From Polaribacter cellanae (GTDB taxonomy: Bacteria > Bacteroidota > Bacteroidia > Flavobacteriales > Flavobacteriaceae): a stretch of DNA of 64,000 nucleotides. The stretch spans positions 2,408,001-2,472,000 of the forward strand of contig NZ_CP071869.1 in assembly GCF_017569185.1 (NCBI RefSeq), read 5' to 3'. Position numbers and translations under genes: made by a program. Of this stretch, positions 50,558 through 59,110 are shown one piece after another. Position 1 is the stretch's first letter, and every line of letters starts with the position of its first letter. Under the pieces are notes generated by a model that was not told the DNA's origin, ran no database searches, and saw nothing but the letters and a program-made list of their open reading frames with translations.

Positions 50558-52216
50558 CTACTCAAAAGTAGTGGCATTTTTCAGCATTTTTTCTAATTCT
50601 TGTTGATGAAATACTGTTGTCTTTTCATCCCAAGAAAAAATGTCTTTAAAGATTTCTAATACAAATTCTTTATATAAAATCACGCTGTGCGTGTCGAAGA
50701 ATAAACGTCCAGTTCTTCGCATAAAAAAATCGTTTGGTGTGCAAGTCATTTCGTTATCAATACAAAAAAGAACTTCTGCTTTTATCATTTTCTTTTGTTC
50801 ACCTTCTTCAGACATTTTTAAAGATAAATCGTCGTATTTCTGTAAAATTGTGTCGGTTTGTTTTCCGTAATTATATACCAAATATTTTGCATCTTTTTCA
50901 TCAAAACCAACTTCAGCAATTCTATTGTGTATGGCATCTATATAACTTTTAACTTCCTCGAAATTTTCGAAAGTTCCACCAGAAAGTACCAATTCTTTTG
51001 TTTTTATGTCTTCAAATTCTTTTTCGAATCTACGTTTGTATTTTTTGGCAACTAAATCTACAATACGTTCTGCCATTTTTCTGTAACCTGTTAATTTTCC
51101 TCCAGCAATAGAAATGAGTTCTGTATCAGAAACAAAAATTTCGTCTTTTCGCGATAATTCAGAGGCAGATTTTCCTTCTTCATGAATTAAAGGGCGCAAG
51201 CCAGCCCAAGAAGATTGTATATCGTTTAAAGTGATGTTAATTTCTGGAAACATATTGTTAACTGCAGATATTAAGTAGGTTGCATCTACCAAACTTGTTT
51301 TTACATGATCTTTATCTTGTTGATAATTGGTGTCTGTCGTTCCAAAATACGTAACTCTTCCACGAGGAATAGCGAACATCATTCGTCCATCAGGAATATC
51401 GAAATAAACAGATTGTTTTACAGGTAATTTTTCGTGTGTAACTACCAAATGAACGCCTTTTGTTAAGTGCAAACGTTTCCCTGTTTTAGAGTGATTTGTT
51501 TGTCGTAAAGTATCTACCCAAGGTCCAGTTGCATTTACTACATATTTTGCCTTAACATCGAAAGTTGTATCAGAAAAACTGTCTTTTACTTTTGCGCCAA
51601 CAACTCTTTTTTCTTCATAAATAAATTCGGTTGCTTTTACGTAATTGATAATTTTTGCATTATAATTTAACGCAGTTTTTAAGACTTCCAATGTTAAACG
51701 AGCATCGTCTGTTCTATATTCTGCATAATAACCAGCGCCATTTAAAATCTTTTTTGGTAGCAAAGGTTCTTGTTTTAAAGCTTTCTTTTTAGAAAGCATT
51801 TTACGTTTGTCTTCTCCTTCTACAGAAGCCAAAATATCGTACACTTTTAAACCAATTGACGTTAACCAAGAACCATAAGTTCCACCTTCAATTAAAGGGA
51901 GAATCATTTTTTCTGGAATTACCAAATGTGGCGCTAATTTATGTACAATTGCACGTTCTGTACCTACTTCTTTTACCAACCAAAAATCGAATTGTTTTAA
52001 GTAACGCAAACCACCATGAATTAGCTTTGTAGATTTACTTGAGGTTCCAGAAGCAAAATCGTTTTTCTCGATTAATGCTACTTTCATACCACGTGAAGCT
52101 GCATCTAAAGCAATACCTGCACCTGTAATTCCACCACCAATTATTAAAATATCGAATTCTGTGGATTGTAAATCTTTGGTAATTTTTTCTCTATTGAAAT
52201 AAGAAAAGTTGCTCAT
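50558..52216 (-). CDS. glpD: FAD-dependent glycerol-3-phosphate dehydrogenase/oxidase
   Basis: A 552-residue GlpD/GlpO-family flavoenzyme that oxidises glycerol-3-phosphate at the membrane and passes electrons to quinones. FAD fold IIGGGITGAGIALDAASRGMKVAL (near 25-48), then SSKSTKLIHGGLRYL, YAEYRTDDARL, GRVTYFGTTDT and AGGKLTGYRKMAERIVDLV. The extra C-terminal helical domain (from about 400) is present. glpK and glpF are not adjacent. Confidence 0.95.
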   Translation of the reverse strand: MSNFSYFNREKITKDLQSTEFDILIIGGGITGAGIALDAASRGMKVALIEKNDFASGTSSKSTKLIHGGLRYLKQFDFWLVKEVGTERAIVHKLAPHLVIPEKMILPLIEGGTYGSWLTSIGLKVYDILASVEGEDKRKMLSKKKALKQEPLLPKKILNGAGYYAEYRTDDARLTLEVLKTALNYNAKIINYVKATEFIYEEKRVVGAKVKDSFSDTTFDVKAKYVVNATGPWVDTLRQTNHSKTGKRLHLTKGVHLVVTHEKLPVKQSVYFDIPDGRMMFAIPRGRVTYFGTTDTNYQQDKDHVKTSLVDATYLISAVNNMFPEINITLNDIQSSWAGLRPLIHEEGKSASELSRKDEIFVSDTELISIAGGKLTGYRKMAERIVDLVAKKYKRRFEKEFEDIKTKELVLSGGTFENFEEVKSYIDAIHNRIAEVGFDEKDAKYLVYNYGKQTDTILQKYDDLSLKMSEEGEQKKMIKAEVLFCIDNEMTCTPNDFFMRRTGRLFFDTHSVILYKEFVLEIFKDIFSWDEKTTVFHQQELEKMLKNATTFE

Positions 52217-52374
52217 AATAATGCTTAAATTTTTAAATGAATTTTAGTAAAAAGATAAATGAAAATACAAATATTTATGCGATTACACTTCTCTTTTTTC
52301 GTTTTTTATGAAGATTTTATAATTTTTATTCTACTTAAACCTACTTTATTTTTTACATTTATAAAAAAAAACGA

Positions 52375-52809
52375 ATGTCAATATCAGATTTATATTATAA
52401 TAGTGAACATAGCAAAGAAATAGGTCATTTTGCAAATATTGTAAAAATAGCAAAAGCCGATGGAGAAATTAGTGATGGAGAAAAAGATTTATTAATTAAA
52501 ATGGGTAAAAAACTGAATATTAGTTTAGAAGAATTTACCATTATTTTAAATAATCCTGAAAAATTTCCTATAAATCCGCCAGTTAGTTACGACGAAAGGA
52601 TAGAGCGTTTATATCGTTTAACAAAGATGGTTTTAGCAAATGGAGATGTACATTTAAAGGAGCAAAAATTGTTTGAAAAAATTGCTGTTGGTTTACATTT
52701 CCCAAACGATAGAGCAGAAAAAGTTTGTGCAGAAGCCATAGAGTTAGTTATAAAAAATGTAGATTTAGACGAATTTATTCCTGCAATTAAAAAAGTAGAT
52801 AAAGCTTAA
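52375..52809 (+). CDS. TerB-like (tellurite-resistance-type) domain protein
   Basis: A 144-residue all-helical protein of the TerB/DjlA fold: FANIVKIAKADGEISDGEKDLLIKMGKKLNI (first acidic metal-site turn) and LYRLTKMVLANGDVHLKEQKLFEKIAVGLHFP (second). TerB-like domains bind metal at the paired acidic loops. There is no other ter gene, so tellurite resistance should not be inferred. It converges on the PNPOx-like gene with three bases between stops. Confidence 0.85.
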   Translation: MSISDLYYNSEHSKEIGHFANIVKIAKADGEISDGEKDLLIKMGKKLNISLEEFTIILNNPEKFPINPPVSYDERIERLYRLTKMVLANGDVHLKEQKLFEKIAVGLHFPNDRAEKVCAEAIELVIKNVDLDEFIPAIKKVDKA

Positions 52810-52812
52810 TTT

Positions 52813-53355
52813 TTAACTTAAAATATTTGTAGGTAATCCATCGATACTGGTTTGATTTTTATCTTCCCAGTATTGTGTTATGCCTTTTTTTCCCTGAGAA
52901 GTAGCCCAAACGTTTAAATCGTTTCTTTCGCCTTTGTATTCCATATAAGGTATAGACATTCCACAAGAAGTTTGGGCAGACTCTACTTTAATATCGAAAA
53001 TTTGTCTTGTTCCAGGTGTTTTTGGAAACAAAGAAATCAACTCATTCCAAGAAGCATCTCCTTCTTTAATTTCTTTTCCTTTTCCATACAAACGTAAAAT
53101 ATTTGGGGCTTTTTCGAACGAACAGAACATAATGGTAATGCGTTTATTTTCCAATAAATGTGCAGCAGTTTCATTTCCACTTCCAGTAACATTTAGCCAT
53201 AAAACTCTATTTTGTTCAATAATTCTAAAAGAATCCATTCCTTTTGGCGATAAATTAATTCTTCCAGAAGTTGGTGCTGTAGCTACAAAAAATATTTTTT
53301 GAGCTTCCATAAATTTTTGAAGTCGAGATGTTATTTTAGTGTAGAATTTAGACAT
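52813..53355 (-). CDS. Pyridoxamine 5'-phosphate oxidase-like flavin-binding protein
   Basis: A 180-residue protein of the PNPOx-like split-barrel family: FVATAPTSGRINLSPKGMDSFRIIEQNRVLWLNVTGSGNETAAHLLENKRITIMFCSF forms the FMN-binding barrel. The family includes F420- and FMN-dependent oxidoreductases; general stress proteins are usual, true PdxH is not implied. It begins 12 bases after the LytTR regulator gene ends and is probably in the same transcript. Confidence 0.85.
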   Translation of the reverse strand: MSKFYTKITSRLQKFMEAQKIFFVATAPTSGRINLSPKGMDSFRIIEQNRVLWLNVTGSGNETAAHLLENKRITIMFCSFEKAPNILRLYGKGKEIKEGDASWNELISLFPKTPGTRQIFDIKVESAQTSCGMSIPYMEYKGERNDLNVWATSQGKKGITQYWEDKNQTSIDGLPTNILS

Positions 53356-53367
53356 ACTATAAAGATA

Positions 53368-54063
53368 CTATTCGTTTTTAAATTTCTTTAAAAATTCTGA
53401 TTTATATTTTAATCCAATAGGTATTTTTTCAGTATCAATCAAAATTTTATTTCCTTCAATAGTGTTTACTTTTTTAAAATTGATTGCAAACGATTTATGA
53501 ACTTGAAAAAAAGTAGTTTTAGGTAATAAATTTAATACCTTTTTAAAGGTATTATTTGTTAAAAGAAATTTATTTTCTAGATGAATTTTCACATAATCTC
53601 CAAATGCTTCCACATAAAAAATGGAAGAAATTTTTATTTTATGTAGTTTTTTATCAGCCTTAATTAAAATAGTTTCTTCTGAGTTTATCGCTTTTTTAGA
53701 AGTTTCTAATTTATCTGTAACTTTATTTACGGCTTGTAGAAAACGATCAAAAGAAAATGGTTTTAAAAGATAATCGATAGCATTTACATCAAAACCTTCT
53801 ACAGCATATTGTGGATATGCAGTTGTAAAAATTACAAAAGGCGGATTTTGTAATGATTTATAAAAAGACAGGCCAGATATTTTTGGCATATTAATGTCTA
53901 GAAAAAGTAAATCTATTTTTTGGTTCTTTTTTGTTTCCGATAAAGCTTCAACAGCATTATTACATGTTTTTATAAGCGATAAGAAATCTATTTTTTCAAT
54001 AAAAAGTTTTATAATTTCTTGTGATGCAGGTTCATCATCTATAATTAAACAATTAATATTCAT
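53368..54063 (-). CDS. LytTR family response regulator
   Basis: A 231-residue regulator. N-terminal receiver: LIIDDEPASQEIIKLFIEK, LLFLDINMPKISG (phosphoacceptor Asp near 55) and FTTAYPQYAVEGFDVNAIDYLLKPF. C-terminal LytTR DNA-binding domain (about 130-230): ILIKADKKLHKIKISSIFYVEAFGDYVKIH and FQVHKSFAIN. Its start overlaps the kinase gene by 11 bases, so it is the kinase's partner. Likely binds promoters as direct repeats. Confidence 0.93.
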   Translation of the reverse strand: MNINCLIIDDEPASQEIIKLFIEKIDFLSLIKTCNNAVEALSETKKNQKIDLLFLDINMPKISGLSFYKSLQNPPFVIFTTAYPQYAVEGFDVNAIDYLLKPFSFDRFLQAVNKVTDKLETSKKAINSEETILIKADKKLHKIKISSIFYVEAFGDYVKIHLENKFLLTNNTFKKVLNLLPKTTFFQVHKSFAINFKKVNTIEGNKILIDTEKIPIGLKYKSEFLKKFKNE

Positions 54064-55111
54064 TTACATTTATTTTAAGAGAGACTTGAAATTTATTGTT
54101 CTTGATATTTGTAGAAAAAGAATGTTTTTTAGAATAAATAAGTGCTAAGTTTTGTTTAATGTTTTTTAACCCTAAACCACCAACGTTATTAAGCTCTAAG
54201 GGTTTATTATTAGGAAGGTTATTTTCAATAAAAAAAGAAAAATTATTTTTAACCTGTCTTATTTTTATATTAATAAAAGTATTTTCTGTAGCACCTTTAA
54301 TGCCATGTTTAAAGCTGTTTTCTATTAAAGGTAGTAATAACATTGGGTATATTTTAAAATTATAATTATCGATCTTTACATCAAAATTTATATTTGGTTT
54401 TTGGTGTCTTGATTTTTGAAAATCGATGTATTTTTCTAATAAAATAATTTCTTCTTTTAAAGTAATCTTTTTCGTATTAGTATTATACAAAACATATCTT
54501 AAAATATCTGAGAGTTGTAAAATTGCTTCTGTTGTTTTTGCTTGATTCTTTAAAGATAAAGCGTATAAAACGTTTAAAGAATTAAATAAAAAATGAGGGT
54601 TTATTTGTGCTTTTAAAGACGATAGTTGATTTTCTATTTCTTGTTTTTCTATCTTTAAAGCTCTGTTTTCCAACTGGTTTAAATAAAACCAATCTTCAGA
54701 TAGTTTAATGAGAGTTGTAACTAAAAAAAAAGTACTAAATATAAATACTATTTTTATATTAGAATGATAAGAAATGAAATAAAAGTCAGAGAAAAAACCT
54801 TCAATTAAAGAATTAAAAAACCAAATATTTAGCTGAGTAAATAGCATTAAATTTAATAAAAAAAGAAAACTAAAAATTAAGTAATTTTCTTTCTTTAGAA
54901 AAACAGGAATTAAAAAATATAAATTTATAGTTACTGGTATTATTATAGTTACAAGAAATGAAGTAGTATAAATATAATCGATTTTAGTAGGAGAAGAATT
55001 ATCTGAAAAAAGAAATAGTAAAACCAAAAAAGAAGAACTCCACAATAAAATATTAAAAACAACCTTATTATGCGAGTTTATTCTTTTAAAGAAAGTGTTA
55101 ATCTGTAGCAT
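54053..55111 (-). CDS. LytS/YpdA-type sensor histidine kinase
   Basis: A 352-residue kinase. Four membrane helices in the first 140 residues (near 17-35, 46-70, 78-105 and 118-135), then a linker helix and the His_kinase domain with the phospho-His motif INPHFLFNSLNVLYALSLKNQ (near 168-188). The ATPase lobe has LLLPLIENSFKHGIKGATE (N-box) and NVGGLGLKNIKQNLALIY (G-box). There is no separate periplasmic sensor domain, so the signal likely reaches it in the membrane or through the overlapping lipoprotein gene. Confidence 0.93.
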   Translation of the reverse strand: MLQINTFFKRINSHNKVVFNILLWSSSFLVLLFLFSDNSSPTKIDYIYTTSFLVTIIIPVTINLYFLIPVFLKKENYLIFSFLFLLNLMLFTQLNIWFFNSLIEGFFSDFYFISYHSNIKIVFIFSTFFLVTTLIKLSEDWFYLNQLENRALKIEKQEIENQLSSLKAQINPHFLFNSLNVLYALSLKNQAKTTEAILQLSDILRYVLYNTNTKKITLKEEIILLEKYIDFQKSRHQKPNINFDVKIDNYNFKIYPMLLLPLIENSFKHGIKGATENTFINIKIRQVKNNFSFFIENNLPNNKPLELNNVGGLGLKNIKQNLALIYSKKHSFSTNIKNNKFQVSLKINVNEY

Positions 55112-55754
55112 TTATTTTACTTAAAACGTATTTTGTAGATGTTTTCCACTTTTCTGTATCTTTAGAAGACATATATTTTTTTATAAATCTTTGCAATTCA
55201 TCTGATTTTGCTGTGAGCAAATATTTTTCATCAATTAGACCAATTTTTTCGTGTTTAATTTTTATCTTTTTATCTTTAAAAAGCGCTTCAATTTTATCTT
55301 CATCTAGCCATTTTATTTCTATTTTCCCATTTTTTTGAACGTCATATTTTACCAAACTATGTGTGTATACTAGGTGGCTTTCTAGTAAATTATCAACACC
55401 ATTTTCTTGGTTTATTGGAAAAAAATCTAAAAACTTTTGATTATTAATAATAAAAGGAGTTGCAATAAATATAACTTCTTTATCTCTATAACTCCTTTGT
55501 ATAAAGTAACTTTTATTGAATTTATGATATAGTTTTAAATCATCTTTTTTCATTTTTTCAACAGGGTTATTTTTTGTTATTTCATCTACAAAAGCAATAA
55601 CTTCCCATTTTCCTTTTTTATGATCTTCCCATTTTCCAATAAAATTTTTATCAAAAGAAATAGTTTCTTTTGTGTAAAAAGGGTGTAAAGATTTTACAAC
55701 ACAAGATGTAAAAAGAAGCAAACAAATTGCAAAAAGTGAATTTCTAATTTTCAT
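55098..55754 (-). CDS. Lipoprotein of unknown function, overlapping the histidine kinase gene
   Basis: A 218-residue lipoprotein: MKIRNSLFAICLLLFTSCVVKSLHPFY, with lipid-attachment Cys near 18. The mature part is beta-rich with Lys/Trp (KWEDHKKGKWEVIAFVD, IKWLDEDKIEALFKDKKIKI) and ends with a helix ending TKYVLSKINATD. No family recognised. The stop lies inside the kinase gene's start (14-base overlap), so the protein is made with the kinase and may be its sensor partner; that is inference. Confidence 0.8.
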   Translation of the reverse strand: MKIRNSLFAICLLLFTSCVVKSLHPFYTKETISFDKNFIGKWEDHKKGKWEVIAFVDEITKNNPVEKMKKDDLKLYHKFNKSYFIQRSYRDKEVIFIATPFIINNQKFLDFFPINQENGVDNLLESHLVYTHSLVKYDVQKNGKIEIKWLDEDKIEALFKDKKIKIKHEKIGLIDEKYLLTAKSDELQRFIKKYMSSKDTEKWKTSTKYVLSKINATD

Positions 55755-55908
55755 AAACTTTAAATTTATAGATTATTCTACAAATCAACCATTAGATTGA
55801 AAGAAAAAAAATAAAAATCGTTAAACTTGTTTGTTTTCTCGACAAACAATAGTTTTTTTAAATAAACTTTCTAAATTGTAACCTTTAACCAAAAATAAAA
55901 TCATTTAT

Positions 55909-57384
55909 ATGGAATACGGATTTCTTTCAATAATACCACCCATTGTTGCCATTATTTTAGCATTAAAAACCAAACAAGTATACATCGCTTTGTTATTTGG
56001 TATTTGGTTTTCTTGGTTAATAATCGAGGGCTGGAATCCATTAAATGGAACTTTAGCCATGATTGAAGGAATGGTAGACGTTTTCCAAGACAAAGGAAGT
56101 ACAAGAACCATTATGTTTAGTGCTTTGGTGGGTGCATTGTTAATTTTCATTCAGTTTTCGAGAGGAGTAGAGGGTTTTATCAATATTATTAATAAAAAAT
56201 TGGTAAAATATGAAAACAAAAAATCGGGTTATAGCAGAGTAATGGTGCAAATTTTGGCAACTTTTACAGGACTTTTATTATTTGTAGAAACAAGTATTTC
56301 TTCTTTAACAGTGGGTACTTTGTATCGTCCAATTTTCGATAAATTAGGAATTCCACGCGAAAAACTCGCATATATTGCAGACTCAAGTTCTGCACCTTCA
56401 TCCATTTTAATTCCCTTTAATGCTTGGGGTGCATTTATTATGGGGTTGTTACTCACACAAGGAATAGACAAGCCTTTTGTAATGTTAATTTCTTCCATGA
56501 AATACAATTTTTATCCAATTTTGGCAATTGGAATTTTGTTTTGTATCATCTTATCAAAAAAGGATTTTGGGCCAATGAAAAAAGCCGAAAAACGAACTAA
56601 AGAAACAGGTTTATTAATGAACGAAGGTTCCAAACCAATGGTTTCAGATGAAGTTACTTCTTTTCCTCCTAAAGAAGGCATTCCAGCAAGAGCCTACAAT
56701 ATGGTTGTGCCATTAGCAACCATGGTTTTTATGATGCCAATCAATTTAATTTACACAGGTTGGAGTGAGGTTAAAGAATTCTCATCCACTTTCGATCATG
56801 TAAAACAAGCCATTGGTGCAGGTTCTGGTTCTTCATCCGTTTTATACGCAGTAATTACAGCGCTTTTAGTAGCGATTGCAATGTATATGATTCAAGGTTT
56901 TTTAAAACCAAAAGAAGCTGTAAACCTAACCCTAAAAGGAATTAGTGAACTAATGCCATTGGCTTTATTAATGTTGTTAGCATTTGCAATTGGCAACGCT
57001 TGTAAAGAATTAGAAACTGGGGTTTATGTAGCAAATGCTACCAAAGAATGGTTATCGCCCCAATTATTACCAGCAGTGGTTTTTATAATTAGTTCGTTTA
57101 TTGCTTTTTCTACAGGAACTTCTTGGGGCACTTTTGCTATTATGTTGGCAATTGCAGTTCCAATGGCAAATATTCATGCAGCAGATGTTACAATTGTGGT
57201 TGCAGCCACTTTAGGAGGAGGAATTTTTGGAGACCATTGTTCGCCAATTTCCGATACTTCAATCATTTCGTCTATGGCTTCTGCCAGCGATCATATAGAT
57301 CATGTAAAAACACAACTACCTTATGCATTGGTTGGTGGTGCAATTACTGTTATTTTATATTTGATTATTGGGTTTTTGGGGTAA
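55909..57384 (+). CDS. Na+/H+ antiporter NhaC family protein
   Basis: A 491-residue membrane protein with about 11-12 helices. Recognised by LSIIPPIVAIILALKTKQVYIALLFGI at the start, LAYIADSSSAPSSILIPFNAWGA (near 155), FIISSFIAFSTGTSWGTFAIMLAIAVPM (near 397) and GGGIFGDHCSPISDTSIISSMASASDHIDHV (near 440), the classical NhaC-type pattern with the conserved Asp and Ser residues. It would exchange Na+ and H+ in a marine setting; other members swap malate and Na+ or serve as ion/peptide antiporters. Confidence 0.92.
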   Translation: MEYGFLSIIPPIVAIILALKTKQVYIALLFGIWFSWLIIEGWNPLNGTLAMIEGMVDVFQDKGSTRTIMFSALVGALLIFIQFSRGVEGFINIINKKLVKYENKKSGYSRVMVQILATFTGLLLFVETSISSLTVGTLYRPIFDKLGIPREKLAYIADSSSAPSSILIPFNAWGAFIMGLLLTQGIDKPFVMLISSMKYNFYPILAIGILFCIILSKKDFGPMKKAEKRTKETGLLMNEGSKPMVSDEVTSFPPKEGIPARAYNMVVPLATMVFMMPINLIYTGWSEVKEFSSTFDHVKQAIGAGSGSSSVLYAVITALLVAIAMYMIQGFLKPKEAVNLTLKGISELMPLALLMLLAFAIGNACKELETGVYVANATKEWLSPQLLPAVVFIISSFIAFSTGTSWGTFAIMLAIAVPMANIHAADVTIVVAATLGGGIFGDHCSPISDTSIISSMASASDHIDHVKTQLPYALVGGAITVILYLIIGFLG

Positions 57385-57458
57385 TTTTTCTCTCAAAATC
57401 GTGAAGATGCAAACTTTTTTTGAAAAAAGCGCGCAGTAAATTTTATTATTAATTATTT

Positions 57459-57550
57459 GGGCGTTCCCTAAAAAGGTCGCGCTTTCACTACTCGCTTTTT
57501 TTGAGAAAAACAAAAAAGAGCTCAAACAAACCGTTCAATCGCTAACGCAA
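57459..57550. repeat. Dispersed flavobacterial repeat with GGGCGTT/AACGC ends
   Basis: GGGCGTTCCCT, GGTCGCGCTTTCACTACTCGC, a T-rich centre, then CGTTCAATCGCTAACGC. The whole phrase recurs in many flavobacterial genomes after genes; known from general familiarity, not tested here. GC-rich islands in AT-rich DNA are its visible mark. Confidence 0.6.
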
Positions 57551-57621
57551 GCTTGTTTATAAACAATTTGTTGTTCCAAACAATTTTATCATTTCCTAAA
57601 AAGATTGTTCTAAAATTGCTC

Positions 57622-57653
57622 AACCCCTAAAGGGTTTTAAACCCTTTAGGGTT
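57622..57653. other. Hairpin, AACCCCTAAAGGGTTT stem
   Basis: AACCCCTAAAGGGTTT pairs with AAACCCTTTAGGGTT (one bulge), and each arm is itself nearly palindromic (CTAAAGGG and CCCTTTAG). No T-run, so a terminator is less likely than a repeat core. Confidence 0.5.
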
Positions 57654-57698
57654 ACCTTTAAAATTTTTAGATTATCCACGAAAAAGTAAAAATACACT

Positions 57699-57753
57699 GT
57701 CAGTTCGAGGGTTTTTTAGTGAAAAGTAGTGGAAATAAAAAATGTATCGAGCA
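57699..57753. repeat. Dispersed repeat fragment
   Basis: TGTCAGTTCGAGGG to TGTATCGAGCACC, an eroded copy of the intergenic repeat, like that at 48915. Confidence 0.4.
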
Positions 57754-57758
57754 CCTTT

Positions 57759-57836
57759 TTATACCATTTCTGTTTTAAAATTACTGTAAAAGTAAAAAGC
57801 ATGTTTTATTAAGATAATTTCAAAAGAAAAATAAGA
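57759..57836. mobile_element. Degenerate copy of the small inverted-repeat element
   Basis: ATACCATTTCTGTTTT at the left and AATTTCAAAAG at the right match the ends of the element at 63256-63366, but the right end is decayed and about 33 internal bases are missing. Confidence 0.6.
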
Positions 57837-58243
57837 TAAACCTAAATCGCACTAAAAAAATAGCATTAACACAAATACAAAATATTTCCATTTTTTAAAA
57901 CTGATATTTATCATATTATCAATGAGTTACAAAGTGTATCTTTCCTAAATATAAAAAAGAATGGTATTACTTACCATAATTTCTTGTAAAAAAAGATTAT
58001 ATAAATACTTCCTCCTATTTTTTTGATTTAGATGGAGTATTATAGTTTATAAACTAATATTAATAAAAAGTTATGTTATTGTTAAATACAATTAAGATTA
58101 AAATAGAATAACTAAATTTAAAAAATTAATTACCAGAACTTTAACTTGTATAAAAACAAAAAAATAACTATTTATAAAAATATAATTACAACTTACAGAA
58201 CATTTTTGTAAATAATAATTTTAAGCTCCTAAATAAAATTATC
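57837..58243. other. Gene-free, AT-rich upstream region of the duplicated locus
   Basis: About 400 bases without a gene, promoter match or terminator that I can support. Direct upstream bases of the lipoprotein gene (58200-58243) contain no clear TAnnTTTG. Confidence 0.5.
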
Positions 58244-58777
58244 ATGAAAAAAATACTTTTATCGTTTACCATTTTTGTTATTACAATAACTTCTTGCGAA
58301 AAAAAAGACACCCCAACTTTAACTCCTTTACAACAGTTACCCCCTGCCATCAAAATAGGTGCAAATACTGCAGGTTGTTTAGTAAATGGAGAAGCCTTCT
58401 TGCCGAAAGGACACTTTTCAACAGGAAATTTAAAATGCTTTTACATTAATCAGAAAGATTTTTCTTTAGGTATTGCTCAAGTATTTAAAGATACTTTCAG
58501 AGGTATATATATATATGATACAAATTTAGAAATAAATAAAACGTATCAATTAACTAATAAGGACCTAGTTTCTCTTAAAAACTCAAAATATGCTAAGTAT
58601 GAAGATCCTTACTCTTCTAATTTTTATCAAACGACCTCAAAAATCACAGGCGAATTAACCATAACCCACCACGATTATAACAATGCCATTATTAGCGGTA
58701 CATTTTGGTTTGATGCCGTAAACAATATAGGAGAAAAAGTAGAAGTAAGAGAAGGGCGCTTCGATATGAAATACTAA
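58244..58777 (+). CDS. Putative lipoprotein, first of a duplicated pair
   Basis: A 177-residue lipoprotein: signal MKKILLSFTIFVITITSCEKK with lipid Cys near 18. The mature part has LTPLQQLPPAIKIGANTAGCLVNGEAFLPKGHFSTGN, a variable middle holding a short TA tract, and the C-terminal block KTTSKITGELTITHHDYNNAI, whose counterpart is identical in the second copy (59111-59644). Family not recognised; the pattern 'GANTAGCLVNG' recurs in small flavobacterial lipoproteins. It precedes a truncated copy of the downstream hydrolase gene. Confidence 0.75.
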   Translation: MKKILLSFTIFVITITSCEKKDTPTLTPLQQLPPAIKIGANTAGCLVNGEAFLPKGHFSTGNLKCFYINQKDFSLGIAQVFKDTFRGIYIYDTNLEINKTYQLTNKDLVSLKNSKYAKYEDPYSSNFYQTTSKITGELTITHHDYNNAIISGTFWFDAVNNIGEKVEVREGRFDMKY

Positions 58778-58793
58778 TGTAAAAAATAAAATT

Positions 58794-59090
58794 ATGAAAA
58801 AAATAATACAACTACTATTAATTATTAGTGCTTTTGTAACACAAGCACAAACTTATTTAGAACATAAAATAACTGCAACCAATAGTTATTTAGGCAAAAA
58901 GACTAGTGTAACTTTAACAATTGACGATGCTAATGGAGACAAAGAAATAACCAAACCCTTAATTGTTGTAGAAGGTTTTGATGTGGGAGTAATTTTAAGC
59001 CCTGAAAATGAATATGGATACACTAGCTATAAGAAAGATTTTCAGAAAAAGCTTAGAAAAAAGTGGCCAATTATATAATTTAAAAGTACA
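58794..59090 (+). pseudogene. Truncated, frameshifted copy of the downstream secreted hydrolase
   Basis: Signal peptide MKKIIQLLLIISAFVTQAQ joins directly to HKITATNSYLGKKTSVTLTI and EGFDVGVILSPENEYGYTSY, which match residues about 270-335 of the 1131-residue protein at 59761. A one-base change in the A-run near 59045 switches frame: reading the other frame restores SLEKSGQLYNLK, matching SLQFSGTQLKRL. The first 250 residues and everything after are lost. As translated it ends in LRKKWPII after 94 residues. A dead copy, though the short exported peptide might be made. Confidence 0.75.
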
Positions 59091-59110
59091 AACCTAAAAA
59101 CTCAATTATT

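Noticed and set aside
51350..51375. Another parS-like site (CTTCCACGAGGAATA) in glpD
   Set aside because: Lacks the CACGTG core and differs from the ParB site at too many positions.
57553..57566. DnaA-box-like palindrome TGTTTATAAACA near 57555
   Set aside because: Single isolated match with no cluster around it; not evidence for a second origin.
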